Shown: in pieces, positions 1-6,029 of the stretch | Position numbering within the stretch: position 1 is the stretch's first letter | Layout: every line of letters starts with the position of its first letter | Source of the DNA: VGEM01 sp033764265 | Lineage (GTDB): Bacteria > Pseudomonadota > Alphaproteobacteria > Rhodospirillales > Rhodospirillaceae | Reading direction: 5' to 3' | Assembly (NCBI GenBank): GCA_033764265.1 | Contig: JANRJB010000450.1 | Coordinates: 1 to 10,261, forward strand | Length of the DNA stretch: 10,261 nucleotides | Notes under the pieces: generated by a model | What the model was told of the DNA's origin: nothing | The model's input: only the letters and a program-made list of their open reading frames with translations | Databases searched by the model: none | Program-made: the position numbers and the translations under genes

Positions 1-438
1 GGGCGCCGCATCGCCCACAATCAAGAAACCGAGCGCCACCATCTGGACGGTGGTCTTGGCTTTGGCCAGACGCGTCACCGGCAGGCCGACGCGGATTTCG
101 GCCAGGAACTCGCGCAGGCCCGAGACCATGATCTCGCGCAGCAGAATCACCAGCGCCGGCAGATACGACCACCAGCCGACCCGGTCGAAGGCCACCAGCA
201 TGAACAGCACCGAGGCGACCAGCAACTTGTCGGCAATCGGGTCGAGGAAGCGGCCCAGGCGCGAGACCTGCTTTTCGCGCCGCGCCAGGTAGCCGTCGAA
301 GAAGTCGGTGATGCCGGCGGCGGTGAAAATCGCGCAGGCGGTCCAGCGCACCCAGGCGGGGTCGAACGCCATCAGCACCACCACCACCGGAATGGCGACG
401 ATGCGCGAGATGGTCAGAATGTTCGGCAGGTTCCACAC
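1..438 (-). CDS. pgsA: CDP-diacylglycerol--glycerol-3-phosphate 3-phosphatidyltransferase, 3' end cut by window
   Basis: Inner-membrane enzyme that joins CDP-diacylglycerol and glycerol-3-phosphate to give phosphatidylglycerophosphate, the precursor of phosphatidylglycerol and cardiolipin. I translated 146 codons by hand. The protein begins (V/M)WNLPNILTISRIVAIPV, the usual PgsA amino end, and carries the complete CDP-alcohol phosphotransferase signature: D45, D48-G49, A52-R53, G62, D66 and D70 with the expected spacing. Hydrophobic stretches around residues 13-25, 33-43 and 71-85 fit membrane helices. The frame is open to position 1, so the carboxyl end (roughly 40 residues by family length) lies outside. 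It follows uvrC by 53 bp. The start is uncertain: GTG at 438 gives the family-like amino end, with GAGGA about 14 bases upstream. GTG at 495-493 overlaps the uvrC stop (GTGA) and would add 19 mostly Arg/Pro/Thr residues. I prefer 438. The identity is very sure. Confidence 0.93.
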   Translation of the reverse strand, partial: MWNLPNILTISRIVAIPVVVVLMAFDPAWVRWTACAIFTAAGITDFFDGYLARREKQVSRLGRFLDPIADKLLVASVLFMLVAFDRVGWWSYLPALVILLREIMVSGLREFLAEIRVGLPVTRLAKAKTTVQMVALGFLIVGDAAP

Positions 439-491
439 GTCGGTCGGGCCCGTCCTCGTTGGTGGTCGTCGTCGCGGTCGTCCGCAGCACT

Positions 492-2429
492 TCACCCTTG
501 CGGATGGAAGTGGTCGTAAATCTTTCGCGCCATGCCGGCGCTGATGCCGGCCACGCTCCCCAGGTCCTGCAAGCCCGCCGCGGCGATCGCCCGCGAGGAG
601 CCGAAATGCCGCAACAGCGCCTTTTTCCGCGCCGCGCCGATGCCGGCCACCTCGTCCAACACCGAGCGGGCGATGTCCTTCGACCGCTTGGCGCGATGGG
701 CCGAGATGGCGAACCGGTGCGCCTCGTCGCGCAGGCGTTGCAGAAAATAGAGGACCGGGTCCTGCGGCGCCAGGGTGAACGGCGCGCGGCCCGGCAGATG
801 GAATTCCTCGCGGCCGGCGTTGCGGACGGGGCCCTTGGCGATGGCCGCCAGCGACACGTCGTCGAGGCCCAGGTCGGCCAGCACCTCGCGTCCGGCGTTC
901 AGTTGGCCGACGCCGCCGTCGAGCAGCACCAGGTCGGGCCACTGGCCGCGCGCGCGGTCGGGGTCCTCGGCCTGGGCGCGGGCGAAACGCCGGCGCAGCA
1001 CTTCGCGCATTGCGCCGTAGTCATCGCCGGGCGCCAGGTCGGCCGACTTGATGTTGAATTTTCTGTATGCGGCTTTCACGAAACCGCCGGGGCCGGCCAC
1101 GATCATCGCGCCTACCGCATTGGTGCCCGAGATGTGGGAGTTGTCGTAGACCTCGATCCGCTCGGGCGCGGCCGGCAGGGCGAACAGCTCGGCCACGCCC
1201 TCGAGCAGTTTGCGTTGCGCCGAGTTCTCGGCCATGCGGCGGGCCAGCGCCTCGCGGGCGTTGATCACGGCATGCTCGACCAGCTTGCGCCGGTCGCCGC
1301 GCTGCGGGGCGGAAACCTCGACCTTGCGGCCGGACTTCAGCGTCAAGGCTTCGGCCACCAGCCCGGCGTGGGGCAAACCAGCGCTGACCAGCACCTCGCG
1401 CGGCGCCGGATGGCTGTCGTAGAACTGGCCGACGAACGCCTCCAGGATCGCGCCGTCCTCGTCGTCGGCGGCATGGGCGGGGTAATAGGCCTTGTTGCCG
1501 AAATTCTGCCCGCCGCGGAAAAAGAACACCTGGATGCAGCTCTGCCCGCCGGCGCGCGACAGCGCGATCACGTCGGCCTCGCCGAGCCCGGCCAGGTTGA
1601 TGTCCTGGTGGGCTTGCACCGCCGTCAGCGCGCGAATGCGGTCGCGGTACGACGCCGCGGTCTCGAACTGCAGGGCCTGGGCGGCGACATCCATGCGGTC
1701 GGCCAGGTCGCGCTGGATTTTCTGGCTGTCGCCGGTCAGGAACTCGCGCGCCTGGTCCACCAAGAGGGTGTAGTCGGCTTCGCTGATCCTACCCACGCAC
1801 GGCGCGGCACAGCGCTTGATCTGGTGCAACAGGCAGGGCCGGGTGCGGCTGTCGAACACCGCGTCGCTGCAGCTCCGCAGCAGGAATACCTTCTGCAGCG
1901 TGGTCAAGGTGCGGTTCACGGCGCTGGTCGAGGCGAACGGGCCGAAATAGACGTTTCCCTTGGTGCGCGCGCCGCGGTGCTTGACGATGCGTGGAAACGC
2001 ATGCCCGCCCGGAATCATGATGTCGGGGAACGACTTGTCGTCGCGCAGCAGAATGTTGTAGCGCGGCTTCAGCTGCTTGATCAGGTTGCTTTCCAGCAGC
2101 AGTGCCTCGGCCTCGGTGTGCGTGATGACCACTTCCAGGCTGGCCGTCTCGGTCACCATGCGCTGCAACCGCATCGGCATGCGGTCGAGCTTCAAGTAGG
2201 CCGCCACGCGCTTCTTCAGGCTCTTCGCCTTACCGACGTACAGCGCCTCGCCCTTGGCGTTGAGCATGCGATAGACGCCCGGCTTGAGCGGCAGGGTCGC
2301 CACCGCCGCCGTCAAGCGGCGCAAACCGGCGCCCACGTCCTCGGTCGCATAGGGGGCCTCATCGAGGCCGGGATCAGGCCCCGGGTCGAGGGCGGCGTCC
2401 GGGCGCGGCGGTTGGGGTTCGACGGTCAT
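492..2429 (-). CDS. uvrC: UvrABC excinuclease subunit C
   Basis: Nuclease of nucleotide excision repair: it is recruited to the UvrB-DNA complex at a lesion and cuts on both sides. The 645 residues contain every UvrC module in order. The GIY-YIG domain for the 3' cut is at about 48-130 (GVYRM at 51, YVGKAKSL at 64). Four cysteines at 187, 199, 207 and 211 match the CLxxxIKRCxAPCxG region reported to hold an iron-sulfur cluster. The UVR helical motif that meets UvrB is at about 236-271. The RNase H-like domain for the 5' cut has D429 (YDNSH), D504 (LLDGG) and H571 (RDEAHR). Tandem helix-hairpin-helix motifs lie at about 588-640. The first 45 residues are an acidic, Pro-rich extension before the GIY-YIG domain. 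The ATG at 2429 has only a weak ribosome binding site. A 408-bp gap precedes it and pgsA follows closely. No residue I know to be essential is missing. Confidence 0.97.
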   Translation of the reverse strand: MTVEPQPPRPDAALDPGPDPGLDEAPYATEDVGAGLRRLTAAVATLPLKPGVYRMLNAKGEALYVGKAKSLKKRVAAYLKLDRMPMRLQRMVTETASLEVVITHTEAEALLLESNLIKQLKPRYNILLRDDKSFPDIMIPGGHAFPRIVKHRGARTKGNVYFGPFASTSAVNRTLTTLQKVFLLRSCSDAVFDSRTRPCLLHQIKRCAAPCVGRISEADYTLLVDQAREFLTGDSQKIQRDLADRMDVAAQALQFETAASYRDRIRALTAVQAHQDINLAGLGEADVIALSRAGGQSCIQVFFFRGGQNFGNKAYYPAHAADDEDGAILEAFVGQFYDSHPAPREVLVSAGLPHAGLVAEALTLKSGRKVEVSAPQRGDRRKLVEHAVINAREALARRMAENSAQRKLLEGVAELFALPAAPERIEVYDNSHISGTNAVGAMIVAGPGGFVKAAYRKFNIKSADLAPGDDYGAMREVLRRRFARAQAEDPDRARGQWPDLVLLDGGVGQLNAGREVLADLGLDDVSLAAIAKGPVRNAGREEFHLPGRAPFTLAPQDPVLYFLQRLRDEAHRFAISAHRAKRSKDIARSVLDEVAGIGAARKKALLRHFGSSRAIAAAGLQDLGSVAGISAGMARKIYDHFHPQG

Positions 2430-2553
2430 GGCTTTGCAGATAGGTCGTCATCGAAAGCGACGCCGATGCACGCGCACACTTCCGACGTTTTATGCTGGTG
2501 TTTCAAGGACTGGCGGGCCAAACCCGCGACGTGCGCGACCACACTTTGGCCGA

Positions 2554-2588
2554 ATATCCACCAAAACCGTGGACAACTCTGTAGATAA
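2554..2588. promoter_or_regulatory. Cluster of DnaA-box-like 9-mers upstream of uvrC
   Basis: Against TTATNCACA: TGTAGATAA at 2580-2588 (reverse orientation) has one mismatch, CGTGGACAA at 2568-2576 (reverse) has two, and ATATCCACC at 2554-2562 (forward) has two. They lie about 125-160 bases upstream of the uvrC ATG and 70-130 bases from the AT-rich island at 2656-2682. These could be DnaA binding sites controlling uvrC, or chance. The matches are imperfect. Confidence 0.25.
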
Positions 2589-2667
2589 CTTGTCCTGGCA
2601 AGGCTGCGAGCGGCCATTGTCGTGGGTTCGGCACGGTTTGCACAAATTCCAGGCACTCAAGCTATCT

Positions 2668-2682
2668 TATTGAAATACAATA
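2668..2682. repeat. AT-rich inverted repeat TATTG-AAATA-CAATA
   Basis: Perfect 5-bp arms around a 5-bp spacer, inside a 27-bp AT-rich run (about 2656-2682) that stands out from the GC-rich surroundings. It sits about 240 bases upstream of uvrC and 155 bases downstream of folB, so it may be a small operator or promoter element. The word TACAAT at 2676-2681 resembles a plus-strand -10 box, but no matching -35 element or plus-strand gene goes with it. Confidence 0.3.
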
Positions 2683-2837
2683 GAGTCCGCCCCGAGAGGG
2701 GTCATTTTTCACAAGCCCGGCCGACGCCAACGCGACAGTCTGATGACCGTGGCGATCCGCATTAACCATGTGAACAACTTCGCTTGACAGCAAGCCCTGC
2801 ACGGTCGGTTGGCGCGAGTCGAGCGGCTCGGACAGTC

Positions 2838-3281
2838 CTAACGGGTTTCGCCGCGGGTCCGGCCACGGGCCGCTGCGAATCGCTCGATTTCCACCCCGAC
2901 GCTGCGGGCATCGGCGAACACGTCAAGCTTCTCAATTCGAACGCGGGCGGACCGCGACAGCGGGTGTTGCAGGCAGATTTCGGCGATGCGCTCGGCCAGC
3001 GTCTCGACCAGGTTGATCGACCCGTCGGCCGTGATGGCGCGGATGCGCACTACCAGGTCCTCGTAGCAGACCACGTTCTCCAGCCGGTCGTCGTGGGTGG
3101 CGTCGCCTTCCCAAACGCCCAGGTCGACGTTGATGCGCACGCGCTGGGGGCCGCGCTTTTCGTGGGCGTGCACGCCGATGATGCAAGTCAGCTCCAAGTC
3201 GCGCACGAACACGTGCCGGATGCCTTGACCGGCATCGGCGATCTTGAGGGTCTCGATCACTTGATTTTTGACGTTCGTCAC
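2838..3281 (-). CDS. folB: Dihydroneopterin aldolase
   Basis: Folate-pathway enzyme of the cytoplasm that converts 7,8-dihydroneopterin to 6-hydroxymethyl-7,8-dihydropterin and glycolaldehyde. The 147 residues show the FolB fold sequence. VFVRDLELTCIIGVHAHEKR at 24-43 carries the pterin-side Glu41; Tyr73 (VVCYEDL) follows 32 residues later, the same spacing as Glu22 and Tyr54 in characterised FolB. LVETLAERIAEICL at 91-104 supplies Glu94 as the pterin-anchoring glutamate, and Lys118 (RIEKLDVF) is the likely catalytic lysine. In many FolB proteins this lysine is followed by Pro; here it is Leu. The protein is longer than the usual 120 residues because of about 22 residues before the domain and a basic tail. 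The start is a GTG with an excellent AAGGAGG four bases before it. The gene begins 22 bp after the SDR gene, so the two are very probably one transcript. Confidence 0.9.
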   Translation of the reverse strand: MTNVKNQVIETLKIADAGQGIRHVFVRDLELTCIIGVHAHEKRGPQRVRINVDLGVWEGDATHDDRLENVVCYEDLVVRIRAITADGSINLVETLAERIAEICLQHPLSRSARVRIEKLDVFADARSVGVEIERFAAARGRTRGETR

Positions 3282-3285
3282 TCGA

Positions 3286-3292
3286 CCTCCTT
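3286..3292 (-). promoter_or_regulatory. Strong ribosome binding site of folB
   Basis: AAGGAGG on the minus strand, four bases before the GTG at 3281-3279. It fixes the folB start at a GTG codon and lies within the 22-bp gap after the SDR stop. Confidence 0.8.
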
Positions 3293-3303
3293 GGCTGACC
3301 GCC

Positions 3304-4074
3304 TCAATCCTCGACCGGCGCGCCGCGCGGCACCTGACCCCAGCCCAGGTGCTGGCCGCCGTCCAGTGCGATCATCTGACCGGTCATTGCCGGCGCGGCC
3401 AGAATGTAGCGCGCCGCATCGCAGATTTCGCCCGGCGTGGCGCCGCGCCCCAGCGGTGTCGCGCGGGCTTGTGCGGCGAACTGCTCGGCGTTCTGGCGCG
3501 GGCTGGGCAGCACCGGGCCGGGGCCGATGGCGTTGACGCGGATGCGCGGCGCCAGCGCCAGCGCCAGCGTCTGGGTCAGCGTCCACAATCCCGCCTTGCT
3601 CACGGTGTACGACACGAAGTGCGGCGTGAGGTTCCAAACGCGTTGGTCGACAATGTTGATGATCGCCCCCGACCCATGGGCCGGCAGCTGCCGCGCGAAC
3701 GACTGGCACAGAAACAAGGGCGCCTTGAGATTGACGTCGAGGTGGCTGTTCCACGTCGCGGCGGTGACGGTGTCAATCTCGTCACGCTCGAAAATCGAGG
3801 CGTTGTTGATCAGCGCCCCCAGCGGTCCCAGCTTGGCTGCCGCCGCCGGCACCAGGTTGGCCACCGCCCGGTGGTCGGACAGGTCGGCTTCCACCACCTC
3901 GGCCACGCCGCCGTGGGCGCGGATGGCATGCACGGTTGATTCGGCATCGCCGGTCGAACCGTGGACATGCACCGCCACCCGCCAGCCGTCGCGCGCCAGG
4001 CCCTCGGCCAGGGCGCGGCCGATGCGCCGTGCCGCGCCGGTGATCAGGACCGTCCGGGGGGAAATCGCCGACAT
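3304..4074 (-). CDS. SDR-family oxidoreductase of the pteridine reductase (PTR1/FolM) type
   Basis: 256 residues with a full short-chain dehydrogenase fold, probably an NADPH-dependent reductase of dihydropterin or dihydrofolate. The cofactor loop reads TGAARRIG (12-19), where classical SDRs have TGxxxGxG; the Arg form is typical of PTR1 and FolM. After the second strand comes VHVHGS (35-40), like the HxHxS segment of PTR1 that reads the NADPH phosphate. NNAS is at 90-93. The catalytic set is Asp143, Tyr156 and Lys160: an Asp 13 residues before the Tyr, as in Leishmania PTR1 (Asp181, Tyr194, Lys198), replaces the usual SDR Ser. PGP at 185-187 and LDGGQHLGW near the end are standard. The frame stays open far upstream, but homology starts right after the ATG at 4074, which has a weak ribosome binding site. 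folB lies 22 bp downstream, supporting a pterin substrate. FolM activity itself is inferred. Confidence 0.85.
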   Translation of the reverse strand: MSAISPRTVLITGAARRIGRALAEGLARDGWRVAVHVHGSTGDAESTVHAIRAHGGVAEVVEADLSDHRAVANLVPAAAAKLGPLGALINNASIFERDEIDTVTAATWNSHLDVNLKAPLFLCQSFARQLPAHGSGAIINIVDQRVWNLTPHFVSYTVSKAGLWTLTQTLALALAPRIRVNAIGPGPVLPSPRQNAEQFAAQARATPLGRGATPGEICDAARYILAAPAMTGQMIALDGGQHLGWGQVPRGAPVED

Positions 4075-4185
4075 GTCGTCATTCGCTGCCAACGCTGCGC
4101 CGGTGGTATCCCCCGGGCGCGGCCAAGGCAAGCCGGGCCCCGCGCCCGCTTGCGTGCCCCCGACAAACGCGGAATAAGGCGGACG
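4075..4185. promoter_or_regulatory. Divergent intergenic region between SDR-folB and PotF-like-TPR units
   Basis: These 111 GC-rich bases must drive both directions. The plus side has TTGCGT at 4150-4155, then 17 bases, then AATAAG at 4173-4178, a weak sigma-70-like pair only 7 bases before the ATG. The minus side has TTGCCT followed after 16 bases by ATACCA. Neither is convincing. I see no clear operator repeat. Confidence 0.35.
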
Positions 4186-5526
4186 ATGAACGACGCTCCG
4201 CCGCCGGACACCCCAGCCGGTCCGCCTACAACCGATCCGCGCCGCGCCGCGCGCCCGACTCGGGACGGCGTCGCCCTGATTCTGGCGGCACGCCGCACCA
4301 CGCGCCGGGTCGCACTGGCGTTGTCGGCCGCCCTGGTGGCGGCATGGGCGGCCTATATGGCTCTTGCGCCGCAGCCTGCCGAGGCACCGCAAGCGCCCAC
4401 CGAGTTCGCCGCGCCCGAGCCCGCCGCGCCCGAGTCCGCCGACGGCCGACGGGCGCCCGCGCGGCCTGCACTCGCCGATGCGCCGCTCCGATTGGCTGCG
4501 CCCGCCGGTTTGATCGATCCGGTGCTGCTGGCGGATTTCAGCGCGCGCAACGGATTCGGCGTGCGCCTCGCCGACCTGGCGGGCGCGGGCATGGACATCG
4601 ACGCGGGCGGACTTGCAGACGCGGATGTCGTGCTGGCGCCCGGGCCGGTGATCCGTGCGCTGGCCGACGAAGCTGGTCTTGCGGTGCTGCCGCTGCATCT
4701 TATCCCCGCCGCGGCGCAGCTCGATCCGGGCATGACGGCGCGGGCCGCGGCGTTCGTCCCCGACCGCTTCCAGGTCGTGCCCTATGCGTGGGAAACCATC
4801 GGCATCGGCTACGACCGCGCGGCAGTAGTCGCGCGCCTGGGTCCGTCGGTGGACATGGAGACCTGGAGTGCGCTGTTCGACCCGGCCTCGGCGGCCAAGC
4901 TTGCCGGTTGCGGGTTGCAGACGCTGGATGCACCCGACAGCGCGTTTCCGGCCGCGCTGGCCTATCTGGGTCGCGATCCCGCCGGGGCGCGCGTCGCCGA
5001 CATCGAAGCCGCGGCCGCCTCGTGGGAGGCGGTGAAAGGTTTCTTCACTCACTTCGCCTCAGCCGACATCGCCGACAATTTGGCTGCGGGCACCGTCTGC
5101 GCGGCAATCGCGCCGTCAGGGCAGGTCTACCAGGCCCGCGCCGCGGTCCGCGCCGCCGCCGGCCCGGGCCCGCGCCCCGACCTGGCATTCGCCGTACCGC
5201 GCGAAGGTGCGCTGCTGCGCCTGTACCTCATCGCCATGCCCGATGGCGCGCGAGCGGGCGGCGCACGCACGCAGGCCGCGGCAGCGTTGATCGAATATCT
5301 GCTGCAGCCCGAAGTGGCCGCGCGCATGACCAATCAGCGTTGGATCGCCAACGCCGCGCCGCGCTCGCGGGCGTTCCTGCGCCCGGAGATCCAGCAGGAC
5401 CGTTTGATCTATCCTGATGCCGCTGTCATGGGCCGTCTGACCGACGAGCCTTTTCGGTCGCCCACCGCCGCCGGCCTGAGCGAGCGTTTGTGGCGGCTCA
5501 TCAATGCATCGACGCGCACGCCCTGA
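4186..5526 (+). CDS. Membrane-anchored PotF/PotD-like periplasmic binding protein homologue
   Basis: 446 residues. A Pro-rich, basic amino end (1-40) precedes one hydrophobic helix (about 42-61); with Arg before it the topology should be cytoplasm-in, placing an Ala/Pro linker (62-100) and the remainder in the periplasm. From about 101 onward it aligns with spermidine/putrescine-binding proteins: VVPYAWETIGIGYD (197-210), WSALFDP (227-233), a CGLQTLDAPDSAFPAALAYLG block (242-262), LAAGTVCAAIA (299-309), VPREGALLRLYLIAMP (337-352) and EYLLQPEVAARMTNQRWIAN (370-389). Compared from memory with PotF, the YNWSDY motif, the Trp and Asp of GWAGDVWQA (here APSGQVYQA) and the Asp of FFDVFAMP (here RLYLIAMP) are absent, so polyamine binding is doubtful. 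No permease or ATPase lies nearby. The ATG at 4186 has AAGG six bases before it and starts the family-distinct anchor. Family assignment is good; ligand is unknown. Confidence 0.8.
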   Translation: MNDAPPPDTPAGPPTTDPRRAARPTRDGVALILAARRTTRRVALALSAALVAAWAAYMALAPQPAEAPQAPTEFAAPEPAAPESADGRRAPARPALADAPLRLAAPAGLIDPVLLADFSARNGFGVRLADLAGAGMDIDAGGLADADVVLAPGPVIRALADEAGLAVLPLHLIPAAAQLDPGMTARAAAFVPDRFQVVPYAWETIGIGYDRAAVVARLGPSVDMETWSALFDPASAAKLAGCGLQTLDAPDSAFPAALAYLGRDPAGARVADIEAAAASWEAVKGFFTHFASADIADNLAAGTVCAAIAPSGQVYQARAAVRAAAGPGPRPDLAFAVPREGALLRLYLIAMPDGARAGGARTQAAAALIEYLLQPEVAARMTNQRWIANAAPRSRAFLRPEIQQDRLIYPDAAVMGRLTDEPFRSPTAAGLSERLWRLINASTRTP

Positions 5527-5546
5527 GGCCGCGAACGGAGGTCGCC

Positions 5547-6029
5547 ATGATTCGAGTTCTGCGAATTTCATGTCTGGTCGCCGCGCTGGCCGTTCCGGCG
5601 GTCGGCGTGCTGGCGTTCGGCACGGCCAGCCCCAGCACCGGCGCGAGCGCGGAGTTCAAGGCCGGCGAGAAGGCGGTCAAAGCCGGCGCGTTCGACCAGG
5701 CCATTGAGATTTTCACCGCGCTGACCGCCGCCGACGCCACCAACGCCGACGCCTTCAATTATCTCGCCTTCAGCCAGCGCAATCTGGGTCAGGACGACGC
5801 GGCGATGGCCAACTATGCCAAGGCGCTGGCGATTGACCCGGCGCACAAGGGCGCGCTGGCGTACCAGGGTGAACTGTTTTTGAAACGCGGCGATTTGGCG
5901 GGAGCTCAGGCCAACTTGGCGAGGCTGGACTACGCCTGCGGTCGCCGCTGCGCCGAGCGCGATTCGTTGCAGGCAGCCATCGAGCGGGTCAAGGACGGCA
6001 AGGCGGCCTGGTCTGCACCCGCCGGCTAG
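5547..6029 (+). CDS. Small exported TPR protein
   Basis: 160 residues. An amino-terminal hydrophobic segment (about 4-24, after MIR) looks like a signal peptide ending near LAFGTASP, so the protein is probably periplasmic, or anchored if uncleaved. Residues 36-66 (FKAGEKAVKAGAFDQAIEIF), 67-100 (NADAFNYLAFSQRNLGQDDA, then YAKALAIDP) and about 101-127 form two to three tetratricopeptide repeats, a protein-binding scaffold. A carboxyl-terminal Cys131-x3-Cys135 pair follows in LDYACGRRCAERDSL; I have seen similar CxxxC segments at the end of small proteobacterial TPR proteins. The ATG at 5547 has GGAGG five bases ahead. It begins 20 bp after the PotF-like gene, so the two are probably co-transcribed and may work together in the envelope. 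Its TAG stop shares CTAG with the convergent SOUL gene. The partner is unknown. Confidence 0.85.
   Translation: MIRVLRISCLVAALAVPAVGVLAFGTASPSTGASAEFKAGEKAVKAGAFDQAIEIFTALTAADATNADAFNYLAFSQRNLGQDDAAMANYAKALAIDPAHKGALAYQGELFLKRGDLAGAQANLARLDYACGRRCAERDSLQAAIERVKDGKAAWSAPAG

Larger units (their letters stand above)
2430..2837. other. 408-bp non-coding gap between folB and uvrC, with AT-rich island
   Basis: No convincing gene. The minus-strand frame 2656-2426 overlaps the uvrC start in an ATGA arrangement, but it begins at GTG without a ribosome binding site and its 76 residues resemble nothing I know. The gap must hold the uvrC promoter, yet I could not find a convincing -35/-10 pair on the minus strand. 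It contains the most AT-rich run of the window (about 2656-2682), with the palindrome TATTG-AAATA-CAATA at 2668-2682, and three words resembling DnaA boxes at 2554-2588. It also has a CCCC-GAGA-GGGG hairpin at 2690-2701 and two GANTC methylation-type sites at 2683 and 2816. I see no LexA-like GTTC-N7-GTTC site. Confidence 0.6.

Noticed and set aside
459..2588. 709-codon open frame on the plus strand
   Set aside because: It lies antisense to uvrC, whose protein is unmistakable. The translated product is Ala/Arg/Gly/His-rich without any recognisable domain, typical of a GC-rich shadow frame.
2426..2656. 76-codon minus-strand frame ending in ATGA overlap with the uvrC start
   Set aside because: Starts at GTG without a ribosome binding site, no recognisable content, and crosses the DnaA-box-like words. 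The overlap with uvrC is attractive but could easily be chance.
2784..2789. TTGACA, a perfect -35 word on the plus strand
   Set aside because: No TATAAT-like word follows at 16-18 bases and no plus-strand gene starts downstream; the next genes are on the minus strand.
2430..2837. LexA (SOS) box upstream of uvrC
   Set aside because: I looked for GTTC-N7-GTTC, the alphaproteobacterial form, and found only pairs with wrong spacing or mismatched bases.
3961..4185. 75-codon amino-terminal extension of the PotF-like gene
   Set aside because: It would overlap the SDR gene and its promoter region; a ribosome binding site and a plausible amino end occur at the ATG at 4186.
3304..5052. 582-codon version of the SDR gene with a long amino-terminal extension
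   Set aside because: SDR homology begins directly after the ATG at 4074. The upstream part is antisense to the PotF-like gene and has shadow-frame composition.
4344..5417. 357-codon plus-strand frame inside the PotF-like gene
   Set aside because: Extremely Arg/Ala/Gly-rich product in another frame of a gene with clear family homology.
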